Assembly (NCBI GenBank): GCA_040429635.1
Contig: CP158972.1
Coordinates: 1,622,001 to 1,686,000 of the forward strand
Direction of reading: 5' to 3'
From: Tamlana crocina
GTDB taxonomy: Bacteria; Bacteroidota; Bacteroidia; Flavobacteriales; Flavobacteriaceae
DNA length: 64,000 bases
Position 1 is the first letter of the stretch, and each line of letters starts with the position of its first letter. The notes beneath the pieces were generated by a model. It did no database searches. It saw only the letters and a program-made list of their open reading frames with translations, and was not told the DNA's origin. The position numbers were made by a program, and so were the translations under genes. This document shows, piece after piece, positions 36,419-45,208 of the stretch.

Positions 36419-37298
36419 CATACTGTTTTTATTTATATTTTGTTTTTCCGTAAACGGGTTTTCACAAGAATTGAATTGCAATTTAGTCGTGAATGCCGAA
36501 CAAACGGGCAACGAAAACTTTCCCATTTTTAAAACACTCGAAAAAGAACTCACCGAGTTTGTGAACAACAGAAAATGGACCAATAAAACCTTTAAACCAC
36601 AGGAGCGCATCAATTGCAGTATGGTCATTAACATCAGCAATTACAGTGGCGAAACCTTTCAAGGAACGCTTCAAGTGCAATCGTCACGCCCAGTTTACGG
36701 CTCGTCATTCAGTACGCCGGTTTATAATTTCAATGATAAAGATTTTACATTTCGGTATTTGGAATATCAGAATTTAATTTACAATCCGTCGCAATTCGAG
36801 TCGAATTTAGTATCGGTTTTAGCCTATCATATTTACATGATTTTAGCTTTAGATGCCGATACTTTTGAACAAAATGGTGGCGACGAATATTACAAACAGG
36901 CGCAAATTATTACCAATTATTCGCAGCAAGGCAATTTTAAAGGCTGGAAGGTTGAAGACGGCCTACAAAGCCGCTTCGCTCTAATCGATAATGTATTGTC
37001 GCCTACTTTTAAAGAATATCGCGATGTGCTATACACCTATCACCGTAAAGGTTTAGATGTAATGAGCGACAATGTTAAACAGGGAAAGGACGAAATCGCA
37101 TCGTCGCTACAAAGTTTTCAAGCGATGAACAGCCGTCGCCCGAACTCTTTTTTGTTGCGTACCTTTTTCGATGCCAAGGCCGATGAAATTGAGCAGATTT
37201 TCACCGATGGGCCAAACGTAAATATTGCAAAAGTTAAAGAAACGCTTCAAAAAGTAGCGCCGATGCACAACAGCAAATGGCAAAATATCAAATTTTGA
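36411..37298 (+). CDS. DUF4835-like exported protein
   Basis: A 295-residue protein with an N-terminal signal peptide (MRNILFLFIFCFSVNGFSQ). It begins at the ATG at 36411, overlapping coaBC by 8 bases; a TTG one codon earlier is not needed. The mature protein starts ELNCNLVVNAEQTGNENFPIFKTLEKELTEF and continues through ISNYSGETFQGTLQVQSSRPVYGS, which fits the DUF4835 family found next to coaBC and recN in Flavobacteriaceae. The fold and role are unknown; a periplasmic or outer-membrane-associated location is likely. Confidence 0.82.
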   Translation: MRNILFLFIFCFSVNGFSQELNCNLVVNAEQTGNENFPIFKTLEKELTEFVNNRKWTNKTFKPQERINCSMVINISNYSGETFQGTLQVQSSRPVYGSSFSTPVYNFNDKDFTFRYLEYQNLIYNPSQFESNLVSVLAYHIYMILALDADTFEQNGGDEYYKQAQIITNYSQQGNFKGWKVEDGLQSRFALIDNVLSPTFKEYRDVLYTYHRKGLDVMSDNVKQGKDEIASSLQSFQAMNSRRPNSFLLRTFFDAKADEIEQIFTDGPNVNIAKVKETLQKVAPMHNSKWQNIKF

Positions 37299-37374
37299 TT
37301 TTTGGCTGTAAGTTTGAAGACTGAAGCCCGATGTGTTGATTGCTAACGGAGTACTGAAAACTGAATACTAAAAT

Positions 37375-39027
37375 ATGCTAACCGCTTTATCCATAAAAAA
37401 TTACGCCTTAATCGATAATTTACAAATCGATTTCAACGATGGTTTTTCCATTATAACCGGGGAAACTGGTGCGGGAAAATCTATTTTGTTAGGTGGCTTG
37501 TCCTTAATTTTAGGGAAACGTGCCGATTTGAGTAGTTTGAAAGACACTTCAGAGAAATGTATTATCGAAGCTGTTTTCAATATTTCAAATTACAATTTAA
37601 GAACGCTTTTTAAGGCGCAGGATTTCGATTTTGAGGAACAAACCATCATCCGTCGTGAAATTTTGCCGTCCGGAAAGTCGAGAGCTTTCGTCAACGATTC
37701 GCCCGTAAATTTAAGCAGTCTTCAACTTTTGGGAGAGCGTTTAATCGACATCCATTCGCAGCACCAAACCTTGGAATTGACGAGCAACGAATTCCAATTT
37801 CAGGTTATTGATGCTTTGGCGAAAAACGAAGCGAAACTCAATGAGTATAAAGTAGCCTTTAAAGCTTACAAAAGGCTGAAAAAGGAACTTGACGAATTGG
37901 TAGCCTCGAAAGCTGAAGCCATTAAAGAGCACGATTACAACGTGTTTTTGCTCAATGAATTGGTGGAGGCGCAATTGGTTGACGGTGAATTGGAGCTATT
38001 GGAAGAAGAGTACGAAACCTTAAATAACATTGAAGGCATCAAGGAAAAATTGGGCGAAGCTTATCAATTGCTTAGTGATGACGAAATAGGCCTACTGTCT
38101 TCGTTAACCACTTTAAAAAATGCTTTCCAGAAGTTATCTGGATTCTCTTCAAAATACGAAGACCTTTACAATCGTGCCAACAGCAGCTTAATTGAAATGG
38201 ACGACTTATTTGGCGAAGTCAATAATCTGCAGGAAGAGTTGGATGCCGATCCGCAGCGTTTGGAAGTGGTGGATGCGAAGTTGAAAACGCTTCACAATTT
38301 AATGCAGAAACATGCTGCTGCTGATGTATCGGAATTGATTGCCATTAAAAACGACTTGGAAGAAAACGTATCGGTTACTGAAAATCTCGATGGAAACATT
38401 CAGAAAAAAGAAGCAGAAATCGCTTCAAAAGCCAATGAGCTAAATACTATTGCAGCAGACCTTCATAAAAAACGTACCGAGGTTATTCCATCGCTAAAAA
38501 AGCAATTGGAAACCATTTTGGCAAGTTTAGGCATGCCTAACGCACAATTTAAAATTGAGGCTGTTTTAGGTAAAACCTTATTAGCTAACGGAAAAGACGA
38601 ATTGTCATTTTTGTTTTCCGCTAATAAAGGCGGTCATTTCAACGAGCTTAAAAAAGCTGCTTCGGGCGGTGAATTGTCTCGTATTATGCTGGCTATAAAA
38701 TCGGTTTTAGCGAAATACATTCAGCTGCCTACTATTATGTTTGATGAAATTGATACGGGGGTTTCTGGTGAAATATCCAATAAGATGGGCGATATTATGC
38801 TCGAAATGAGTAAAACCATGCAGGTGTTTTCCATTACGCATTTGCCTCAAATTGCTGCCAAAGGGCATTCGCATTTTAAGGTGTTTAAAGAAGATGTAAA
38901 CGAGGTAACCCAAACCAATTTAATAAAGTTGAACCACGATGAGCGCATTGTGGAAATTGCACAAATGCTGGGCGGTAAAGAGATGTCGTCTTCGGCCATT
39001 GCCCACGCCAAGGAGTTGCTCAACTAA
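37375..39027 (+). CDS. recN: DNA repair protein RecN
   Basis: A 550-residue SMC-like ATPase used in double-strand-break repair. Walker A is GETGAGKS (29-36). A long coiled coil covers about 160-380. The C-terminal head has the ABC signature ASGGELSRIMLAIKS and Walker B IMFDEIDTGVSG. Length and order are normal. The 76-base gap after the DUF4835 gene contains only degenerate AT-rich sequence with a TACTGAAAACTGAATACT motif. Confidence 0.96.
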   Translation: MLTALSIKNYALIDNLQIDFNDGFSIITGETGAGKSILLGGLSLILGKRADLSSLKDTSEKCIIEAVFNISNYNLRTLFKAQDFDFEEQTIIRREILPSGKSRAFVNDSPVNLSSLQLLGERLIDIHSQHQTLELTSNEFQFQVIDALAKNEAKLNEYKVAFKAYKRLKKELDELVASKAEAIKEHDYNVFLLNELVEAQLVDGELELLEEEYETLNNIEGIKEKLGEAYQLLSDDEIGLLSSLTTLKNAFQKLSGFSSKYEDLYNRANSSLIEMDDLFGEVNNLQEELDADPQRLEVVDAKLKTLHNLMQKHAAADVSELIAIKNDLEENVSVTENLDGNIQKKEAEIASKANELNTIAADLHKKRTEVIPSLKKQLETILASLGMPNAQFKIEAVLGKTLLANGKDELSFLFSANKGGHFNELKKAASGGELSRIMLAIKSVLAKYIQLPTIMFDEIDTGVSGEISNKMGDIMLEMSKTMQVFSITHLPQIAAKGHSHFKVFKEDVNEVTQTNLIKLNHDERIVEIAQMLGGKEMSSSAIAHAKELLN

Positions 39028-39047
39028 AATAAAGGTGTCATTTACAG

Positions 39048-39079
39048 TTGCGTAAACATAAAATTAAATACTATCTTTA
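39048..39079 (+). promoter_or_regulatory. Possible fabI promoter
   Basis: TTG at 39048-39050 and TATCTTTA at 39072-39079 are 21 bases apart, approximating the Bacteroidota -33/-7 pair with one mismatch in the -7 box. The fabI ATG is 45 bases further on. Confidence 0.35.
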
Positions 39080-39123
39080 CCCTCTCATAAAATAAAGACT
39101 AATCAACGTATAAAACACGACAT

Positions 39124-39942
39124 ATGTATAATTTACTAAAAGGAAAAAAGGGAATTATTTTCGGAGCTTTAGATTCAAATTCAATCGCTTGGAAAACAGC
39201 CGAACGCGTACATGAAGAAGGCGGTGAGTTTGTATTGACCAACGCTCCGGTGGCGATGCGCATGGGGCAAATCAACGAATTGGCCGAAAAAACAGGCGCG
39301 CAAATCATTCCTGCCGATGCCACTTCCGTGGAAGATCTAGAAAACTTGATTGAAAAATCAATGGAAATTTTAGGCGGTAAAATTGATTTCGTTTTACACT
39401 CCATCGGAATGTCTATTAACGTTAGAAAAGGAAAACACTACACCGATCAAAATTACGACTGGACGCAAAAAGGTACCGATGTTTCGGCGATGTCGTTCCA
39501 TAAGTTGATGCAAACATTGTACAAAAAAGATGCGATGAACGAGTGGGGAAGTATTGTAGCCCTAACTTACATGGCTGCTCAACGCGTGTTCCCAGATTAC
39601 AACGATATGGCCGATAACAAAGCCTATTTGGAAAGTATTGCCCGTAGTTTCGGTTATTTCTTCGGAAGAGACAAAAAAGTACGTGTTAACACCATTTCGC
39701 AATCGCCAACCCCAACAACAGCGGGTAGCGGTGTAAAAGGATTTGATGGATTTATTGCTTACGCCGATAAAATGTCGCCACTGGGCAATGCCACAGCAAT
39801 GGATTGCGCAAATTATACCGTAACCCTGTTTAGCGATTTAACCAAGCGTGTAACACTGCAAAACCTTTATAACGACGGCGGTTTCAGTAACATGGGTGTT
39901 AGTGATGCCGTAATGAGCACCTTTATGGGCGAGGACGAATAA
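39124..39942 (+). CDS. fabI: Enoyl-[acyl-carrier-protein] reductase FabI
   Basis: A 272-residue short-chain dehydrogenase/reductase that completes each cycle of fatty-acid elongation with NADH. The cofactor loop GALDSNSIAWKTAE (about 14-27) is the FabI form of the glycine motif. The active-site run TYMAAQRVFPDYNDMADNKA holds the Y-x6-K arrangement (tyrosine in DYND, lysine in NKA). ISQSPTPTTAGSG follows as the substrate loop region. It stands alone, ended by a strong terminator. Confidence 0.94.
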   Translation: MYNLLKGKKGIIFGALDSNSIAWKTAERVHEEGGEFVLTNAPVAMRMGQINELAEKTGAQIIPADATSVEDLENLIEKSMEILGGKIDFVLHSIGMSINVRKGKHYTDQNYDWTQKGTDVSAMSFHKLMQTLYKKDAMNEWGSIVALTYMAAQRVFPDYNDMADNKAYLESIARSFGYFFGRDKKVRVNTISQSPTPTTAGSGVKGFDGFIAYADKMSPLGNATAMDCANYTVTLFSDLTKRVTLQNLYNDGGFSNMGVSDAVMSTFMGEDE

Positions 39943-39961
39943 TACAATTTGAACGATATAG

Positions 39962-39992
39962 AAAAAGCCACCTTTTTAGGGTGGCTTTTTTT
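39962..39992 (+). terminator. Terminator after fabI
   Basis: AAAAAGCCACC (39962-39972) pairs perfectly with GGTGGCTTTTT (39980-39990), loop of 7 bases, T tract to 39992. The -7 box of the next gene begins only 3 bases later. Confidence 0.85.
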
Positions 39993-39994
39993 GT

Positions 39995-40002
39995 TACATT
40001 TG
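39995..40002 (+). promoter_or_regulatory. -7 box (TACATTTG) directly before a start codon
   Basis: A perfect TAnnTTTG box ends 4 bases before the ATG at 40007, so transcription would begin at or next to the start codon. This suggests a leaderless mRNA. Confidence 0.5.
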
Positions 40003-40006
40003 TGCT

Positions 40007-41014
40007 ATGCAATTACAATTTTCATTCATAATTCCGGTGTATAACCGTCCTGACGAAATTCAGGAATTGTTGCAAAGTTTTAGTGCTTTGGAAGGCGCTA
40101 CCGATTTCGAAATTGTTATTGTTGAAGATGGCTCGGAACAATCATCAAAAACAGTAGTTGATGGATTTTCTGAAAAGTTAAATATTTCTTATTTCTATAA
40201 GGAAAACTCGGGGCCGGGCGATTCTCGAAACTTCGGTATGCAGCACGCCAAAGGCAATTATTTTATCATTTTGGATTCCGATTGCATTTTGCCCAAGCAG
40301 TATTTAAACGAAGTTAGAAAAAGCTTGCAAACCGATTATGTAGATTGCTTCGGCGGGCCCGATGCAGCACACCAATCGTTTACCAATTTGCAAAAGGCCA
40401 TTAATTTTTCCATGACCTCTTTTATCACCACCGGAGGTATTCGTGGCAGCAAAAATAGCGTGGATAAGTTCCAACCGAGAAGTTTCAATATGGGACTTTC
40501 GAAAAAGGCATTCGAGGCTTCAAATGGGTTTGGGCGCATCCATCCCGGAGAAGACCCCGACCTTTCGATTAGGCTTTGGAATTTAGGTTTTAAAACCAAA
40601 CTGATTCCCGAGGCTTATGTGTTCCATAAACGCCGAATTTCGTGGAGCACCTTTTACAAACAGGTACATAAGTTCGGGCTGGTTCGCCCGATTTTGAACA
40701 GTTGGCATCCGTCAACAAAAAAACTGACGTATTGGTTTCCGTTGCTGTTTAGTTTGGGGTTGGTAGTTTCGGTTTTATTTCTCGCGTTTCAAATAGATTG
40801 GCTCTTTAAATTGTATTTGCTGTATTTTGTTTTGGCATTTATTTTGGCCTTATTAAGTGCGAGTAACCTGGTGGTCGCCATATTGTCCGTGCCTGCTATT
40901 TTGGTGCAGTTTTTGGGGTATGGTTACGGATTTTTAAAATCTACGTGGGCTATTTCAGTGTTAAAAAAGGATCCTGAAATACATTTTCCAAAATTATTCT
41001 TTAAACAGAAATGA
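40007..41014 (+). CDS. Family 2 glycosyltransferase, membrane anchored
   Basis: A 335-residue GT2 protein. SFIIPVYNRPDEIQELL (6-22) opens the GT-A fold, EDGSE is at 40-44 and the metal-binding LDSDC (89-93) supplies Asp90/Asp92. EDPDLSIRLW provides the acceptor-side ED motif. The C-terminus (about 240-315) has two or three hydrophobic segments that should anchor it in the inner membrane. The acceptor is unknown. It is the head of an operon with ybbR and coaE; its last 4 bases overlap ybbR (ATGA). Confidence 0.88.
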   Translation: MQLQFSFIIPVYNRPDEIQELLQSFSALEGATDFEIVIVEDGSEQSSKTVVDGFSEKLNISYFYKENSGPGDSRNFGMQHAKGNYFIILDSDCILPKQYLNEVRKSLQTDYVDCFGGPDAAHQSFTNLQKAINFSMTSFITTGGIRGSKNSVDKFQPRSFNMGLSKKAFEASNGFGRIHPGEDPDLSIRLWNLGFKTKLIPEAYVFHKRRISWSTFYKQVHKFGLVRPILNSWHPSTKKLTYWFPLLFSLGLVVSVLFLAFQIDWLFKLYLLYFVLAFILALLSASNLVVAILSVPAILVQFLGYGYGFLKSTWAISVLKKDPEIHFPKLFFKQK

Positions 41015-41967
41015 TTAAAAAAATAAAAAGCAACATAATCTCTTCCATAAAGAACAAACGCATCAATGTATTTTTGCTGTTCTTTTTATTTGCTTTTATT
41101 ATTCTAATTTTTACCAAGCTTTCAAAAGCATACACCAAAACTATTGTTTTGGATGTTGAAAAAATAAATGTGCCGCAGGAATACATTATTTTAAACGATT
41201 CCTCAAAAATCAATATCACCCTAAAAACCCATGGTTTTAGATGGTTGAAATATGCATTTTCACGCCCGAAAATTCAAATAGACTTTAGCCAAGATGTGTA
41301 TAAAAAAGGAGCGGTTTTCGAGTGGAGCAAAAGTAAGGCGTTCTTAAATAACACACAGTTTGATAAACAGGTGGAGTTGTTGAGCATGAGCCCCGATACC
41401 TTAAGGTTCCGATATGGCGTCAATTTGATAAAAAAAGTGCCTGTAAAAATCAACTCAGACATCACATACAGTTTGGGTTACGATATTTCGGGAAAAATGG
41501 AGGCAGAACCCGATTCGGTAACGGTGGTGGGCCCCAACATTGTGGTTTCAAAAATTGAGGCTTTGGAAACCGAAAAGTTGAGTTTAACCGATGTGCGTTC
41601 AAATGTAAATCAAAAGGTAAAATTAAAATTACCGGATCAAGGCGATTTACAGTTTTCTGAGAAACAAGTTACCTTAAAAGCGCAGGTTGAAAAGTTTACC
41701 GAAGGCACTTTAAAAGTACCCGTAACCATTGCGAATGTTCCGGCAGGTGTGGTTTTAAAGTATTTCCCGAAAACGGTAAGTGTATCATACTATGTGAGCT
41801 TAAGTAAGTTTGCTTCGATCACTGAAAAGGATTTTAAAGTGGTTTGTGACTATGCCAAAACCACCGAAAACCAGTCGTTTTTAATACCCGAATTAACGGT
41901 TTGGCCAGAAGCGGTTAAGAGTGCCAAGGTGAACCAGCAGCATGTAGAATTCATAATGACAAAATAA
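41011..41967 (+). CDS. YbbR-like domain protein
   Basis: A 318-residue protein with one N-terminal transmembrane helix (about 18-36) and an extracytoplasmic part made of YbbR-like beta repeats. LSLTDVRSNVNQKVKLKLP and VPVTIANVPAGVVLKYFPKTVSVSYYV are the recognisable repeat edges. In Firmicutes such proteins (CdaR) regulate diadenylate cyclase; in Flavobacteriaceae they are found between a GT2 and coaE, as here, with no cyclase nearby. Its ATG overlaps the GT2 stop and its stop overlaps the coaE ATG by one base. Confidence 0.85.
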   Translation: MIKKIKSNIISSIKNKRINVFLLFFLFAFIILIFTKLSKAYTKTIVLDVEKINVPQEYIILNDSSKINITLKTHGFRWLKYAFSRPKIQIDFSQDVYKKGAVFEWSKSKAFLNNTQFDKQVELLSMSPDTLRFRYGVNLIKKVPVKINSDITYSLGYDISGKMEAEPDSVTVVGPNIVVSKIEALETEKLSLTDVRSNVNQKVKLKLPDQGDLQFSEKQVTLKAQVEKFTEGTLKVPVTIANVPAGVVLKYFPKTVSVSYYVSLSKFASITEKDFKVVCDYAKTTENQSFLIPELTVWPEAVKSAKVNQQHVEFIMTK

Positions 41968-42548
41968 TGATAGTAGGGCTTACAGGAGGTATTGGTAGCG
42001 GAAAAACAACCGTAGCGAAGGAATTCGAAAAGCTGGGCATTCCGGTATATATTGCCGATGAGGAAGCAAAAAAACTCATGAATCGCTCACCGGTTATCCA
42101 GCGCGAACTAACTCATTTGTTTGGTAAGGACGCTTATGTGGATGGCGAACTCAACCGGCCATTCATTGCCAATATCATTTTTAACGATAAGTCTTTTTTG
42201 GAAAAAATGAACGCCATCGTGCACCCCAGGGTGGCCAAGCATTTCAATAAATGGATTTTTAAGCAAAACGCTCCTTATGTGATTAAGGAAGTGGCCATTC
42301 TATTTGAAAATGGGGGAGACCAAGCTTGCGATTACATCATCACCGTTGTGGCGCCAAAAGCGGTTCGGGTTAAACGTTTGCTGCAACGCGATAACACTTC
42401 AAAGGAAAAAATAGAGGCCATTATGAACAATCAGTGGAGCGACGAAGAAAAAGCCAAACGTTCGCACTTTGTTATCAATAATATAGATTTAGAAGATACC
42501 AAGGCTCAAGTTTTGCAAATTCACCAAGAAATCCTTAAAAAATCTTAA
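41967..42548 (+). CDS. coaE: Dephospho-CoA kinase CoaE
   Basis: A 193-residue P-loop kinase for the last step of CoA synthesis. The Walker A loop is GLTGGIGSGKTT (4-15), followed by IADEEAKKLM, HPRVAKHF and AVRVKRLLQRD, all typical. The start shares one base with the ybbR stop (TAATG). With coaBC at 35207 the window encodes two of the CoA-pathway enzymes at separate sites. Confidence 0.95.
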   Translation: MIVGLTGGIGSGKTTVAKEFEKLGIPVYIADEEAKKLMNRSPVIQRELTHLFGKDAYVDGELNRPFIANIIFNDKSFLEKMNAIVHPRVAKHFNKWIFKQNAPYVIKEVAILFENGGDQACDYIITVVAPKAVRVKRLLQRDNTSKEKIEAIMNNQWSDEEKAKRSHFVINNIDLEDTKAQVLQIHQEILKKS

Positions 42549-42562
42549 ATTTTAACATTTTT

Positions 42563-42609
42563 GTTAACGTTAGGTTAAAAGCCCTATTTCCTAAATGTTA
42601 AAATGTTAA
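42563..42609 (+). promoter_or_regulatory. GTTAA repeats upstream of the sensor kinase gene
   Basis: GTTAA occurs at 42563-42567 and 42574-42578 (11 bases apart), then at 42597-42601 and 42605-42609. Exact 11-base spacing is typical of direct repeats bound by OmpR/PhoB-type regulators. TTTTAACATTT (42550-42560) and AAATGTTAAAA (42593-42603) also form an 11-bp inverted repeat. A candidate autoregulatory site for the response regulator. Confidence 0.35.
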
Positions 42610-42614
42610 TTTTG
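42607..42614 (+). promoter_or_regulatory. -7 box (TAATTTTG) directly before the kinase start
   Basis: A perfect TAnnTTTG match ends 1 base before the ATG at 42616 and 4 before the second ATG at 42619. Transcription is expected to start at about the second ATG, so the mRNA may be leaderless. Confidence 0.5.
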
Positions 42615-42615
42615 A

Positions 42616-44187
42616 ATGATGAGCAAAAAATTATTTGTCCTGTTGATAATACTGATGAGCCTATCGCTTATCGGTATTATTTCCATTCAAGCTTATTATA
42701 TCAACGATTCGGTACAGAACGAAAAGGAGCGTTTTAAGTCGAATGTGGTTACGGTACTCAACAACGTATCGAACACTATCGAAGAGAACGAATTCGAGAA
42801 GTACTTTTCAGAATATTTAAGCTTGGATAAGGAAAAGAAGGCGGATGAAGATGCCGTTTCGCAGCTATTAATTTACCGAAAAAACAACAGCACCAAAGAA
42901 ACGCTCATTTACAGAAGCAACGTTTTAGAAGAGAACTATAAACTCTCTTCATCGCTCTTTGACATTGGTTTAGATAGCCTCGATATCACCAATATTATTG
43001 GCAATTCCAGTACCGAAATTTATAAGGATTTGGAATCGACCGATAGGGATTTAAAGAGTCCCATTTCAAAAATTATTAGAAGTGGAACTATTGATGAAGC
43101 CCAAAAACTCACCTTTAAAAAGAACTTTAAAGAAGTATTTAAAAGGAAGCCAGTGCATAAGCGGGTTTCAGGAAGTGAAGTTCGGGCATTGCTTTCCGAA
43201 AGGTTAAAAAAATACGGTATCAACATCGATTTCGAATTTGCCATTTACGGTAACGATTTGGCTACTAAGGTAAAAAGCGAAAATTTTGAATACGAAGCCA
43301 ATTCTACCTTTGGGGTACCTATTTTTTACGATGAAAATAACCGAAGCCTGTACCGGCTGTTAGTGAATTTTCCAGACGATAGAAAGTTCATTTTATCAAC
43401 CGTAATTGGTATGGTATTATTGTCGGTGGTATTTACCTCTGTAATTATTTTGGCCTACGGAAGCGCCCTGATGCAGTTGGTGAGACAGCGAAAAATATCG
43501 GAAATAAAAACCGATTTTATCAATAACATGACGCACGAGTTTAAAACTCCGATTGCGACCATCAATTTGGCTTTGGATGCCATCCGGAACCCGAAAGTTA
43601 TTGAAGATAAAGATAAGGTGATGCGCTACCTTTCCATGATTAAGGAAGAAAACAAGCGCATGCACGCACAAGTTGAAAATGTGTTGCGCATATCTAAACT
43701 AGAAAAAAACGAACTGAACATTAGTAAAGACCGTGTAGATTTACACGATTTGGTTGAAGATGCCTTGACCCACGTAGAACTTATTGTTGAAGACCGCCAA
43801 GGCTACATAAAAACGTTTTTAAATGCCGAACAGTCTTCGGTTTTGGCCAATGAAACCCACTTTACCAATGTGATAGTTAATATGCTGGACAATGCCATTA
43901 AGTATTCTCCAGATGCACCAAAAATAGAGGTCTATACCGAAAATGTTGGAAACAATGTTCTGTTAAAGGTAAAAGACCACGGTAGCGGTATGAGCAAAGC
44001 GGCTGCCAAACGGGTGTTCGAAAAATTTTATCGAGAGCACACCGGAAACATCCACAACGTAAAAGGCCACGGCTTAGGTTTGGCTTACGTTAAACGGATT
44101 GTTGAAGACCACCAAGGTCACGTATCAGTAGAAAGTGAAAAAGACAAAGGAAGCACCTTTATAATCAAGCTTCCGTTAATATCGTAA
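42616..44187 (+). CDS. Sensor histidine kinase
   Basis: A 523-residue membrane sensor kinase. TM1 is about residues 6-26, TM2 about 258-282, with a 230-residue periplasmic sensor between them that I cannot assign to a family. The phosphoacceptor is His307 in NNMTHEFKTPIATI. The ATPase part has NMLDNAIKYSP (N box), VKDHGSGMS (G1) and GHGLGLAYVKRIV (G2). No HAMP domain is obvious. Either ATG (42616 or 42619) may be used; the second fits a leaderless transcript. The response regulator gene follows 3 bases later. The pair resembles RprX/RprY of Bacteroides in layout; the stimulus is unknown. Confidence 0.92.
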   Translation: MMSKKLFVLLIILMSLSLIGIISIQAYYINDSVQNEKERFKSNVVTVLNNVSNTIEENEFEKYFSEYLSLDKEKKADEDAVSQLLIYRKNNSTKETLIYRSNVLEENYKLSSSLFDIGLDSLDITNIIGNSSTEIYKDLESTDRDLKSPISKIIRSGTIDEAQKLTFKKNFKEVFKRKPVHKRVSGSEVRALLSERLKKYGINIDFEFAIYGNDLATKVKSENFEYEANSTFGVPIFYDENNRSLYRLLVNFPDDRKFILSTVIGMVLLSVVFTSVIILAYGSALMQLVRQRKISEIKTDFINNMTHEFKTPIATINLALDAIRNPKVIEDKDKVMRYLSMIKEENKRMHAQVENVLRISKLEKNELNISKDRVDLHDLVEDALTHVELIVEDRQGYIKTFLNAEQSSVLANETHFTNVIVNMLDNAIKYSPDAPKIEVYTENVGNNVLLKVKDHGSGMSKAAAKRVFEKFYREHTGNIHNVKGHGLGLAYVKRIVEDHQGHVSVESEKDKGSTFIIKLPLIS

Positions 44188-44190
44188 ACT

Positions 44191-44895
44191 ATGGAAGAGC
44201 TTAAAAAAAGAATATTATTAGTTGAGGACGACCCCAATTTCGGAACCGTGCTTAAAGATTATTTAATGATGAACGATTACGAAGTTACCCATGCCAAAAA
44301 CGGTATGGAAGGCTTTGAAAAGTTTAAAAAAGACGATTTCGATTTGTGCATCCTCGATGTGATGATGCCTTACAAAGACGGCTTTACACTAGCCAAGGAA
44401 ATTCGCGAAAAAAATAGCGATGTGCCTATTATATTTTTAACCGCCAAAACCATGAAGGAAGACGTGTTAAAAGGCTATAAAGTGGGGGCGGACGATTATT
44501 TGAACAAACCGTTTGATAGCGAAGTGCTGCTCATGAAAATAAAGGCTATTATTCAACGTAAGGCTACCGAAACCATTTCAGATAGTAAGCAGTTTGAGTT
44601 TAAAATTGGAAAGTTCGATTTAAACTCCAAACTACGGTTCTTGCGTTTTAATGGTGGAGACCCCATAAAATTATCGCCAAAGGAAAACGAATTGTTGCGT
44701 TTGTTGGCATTGCATGAAAACGATTTAATGCCCCGCGAATTGGCACTTACCAAAATATGGCGCGACGATAACTATTTTACCTCGCGTAGTATGGACGTGT
44801 ACATTGCCAAATTACGTAAATATCTAAAACCAGACCCCAAAGTGGAAATCCTGAACATTCACGGCGAAGGTTTTAGATTGGTGGTTAACGAATAA
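44191..44895 (+). CDS. OmpR-family response regulator
   Basis: A 234-residue response regulator. The receiver (1-120) has VEDDPNF (11-17), the phosphorylated Asp56 in LDVMMP and Lys in YLNKPF. The C-terminal winged helix (about 135-234) ends in TSRSMDVYIAKLRKYL and ILNIHGEGFRLVV, typical of OmpR/PhoB DNA-binding domains. It is co-transcribed with the kinase and resembles RprY. It may bind the 11-base-spaced GTTAA repeats upstream of the kinase gene. Confidence 0.93.
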   Translation: MEELKKRILLVEDDPNFGTVLKDYLMMNDYEVTHAKNGMEGFEKFKKDDFDLCILDVMMPYKDGFTLAKEIREKNSDVPIIFLTAKTMKEDVLKGYKVGADDYLNKPFDSEVLLMKIKAIIQRKATETISDSKQFEFKIGKFDLNSKLRFLRFNGGDPIKLSPKENELLRLLALHENDLMPRELALTKIWRDDNYFTSRSMDVYIAKLRKYLKPDPKVEILNIHGEGFRLVVNE

Positions 44896-44917
44896 AATCT
44901 AATTGGTTTGAATATTG

Positions 44918-44946
44918 AAAAATCCAGCCAAAAGCTGGATTTTTTG
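44918..44946 (+). terminator. Terminator of the two-component operon
   Basis: AAAATCCAGC and GCTGGATTTT form an 11-bp stem (44918-44928 with 44934-44944), loop CAAAA, followed by a T-rich run. It lies 23 bases past the response regulator stop. Confidence 0.8.
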
Positions 44947-44975
44947 TTTTGAAAGTTGATTTTTAGTATTTCGTT

Positions 44976-45112
44976 TAATGGTCTTGTGTATGATTTCGTT
45001 GCGTGTTTAAGCAACTAATTTAGCAAATACAAACCAAATAGAAAATCCGCGAGGATTTTCGTAAGTAGGCGAGTACTAGCAATGAATTATACACGTTGTT
45101 GTGGTGTCGTTT
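44976..45112. repeat. Intergenic element with a GAAAATCC/GGATTTTC hairpin
   Basis: Within the 313-base gap before the next gene lies a block distinct from its AT-rich surroundings. GAAAATCC (45041-45048) pairs perfectly with GGATTTTC (45053-45060) over a GCGA loop. GTTGC and GCAAC (about 44998-45014) form a second small stem, and TACACGTTGTTGTGG is at about 45090-45104. No coding potential is seen. It looks like a dispersed element; its ends are not defined by clear repeats. Confidence 0.4.
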
Positions 45113-45208
45113 TTTATTCAGAAACTTTATGTCAGTAATTTTCAGTTTATTTTTTTTGATGACATTTCCGTTTTGTTTCGATGTATAGATAAATAACACC
45201 AAACTATT

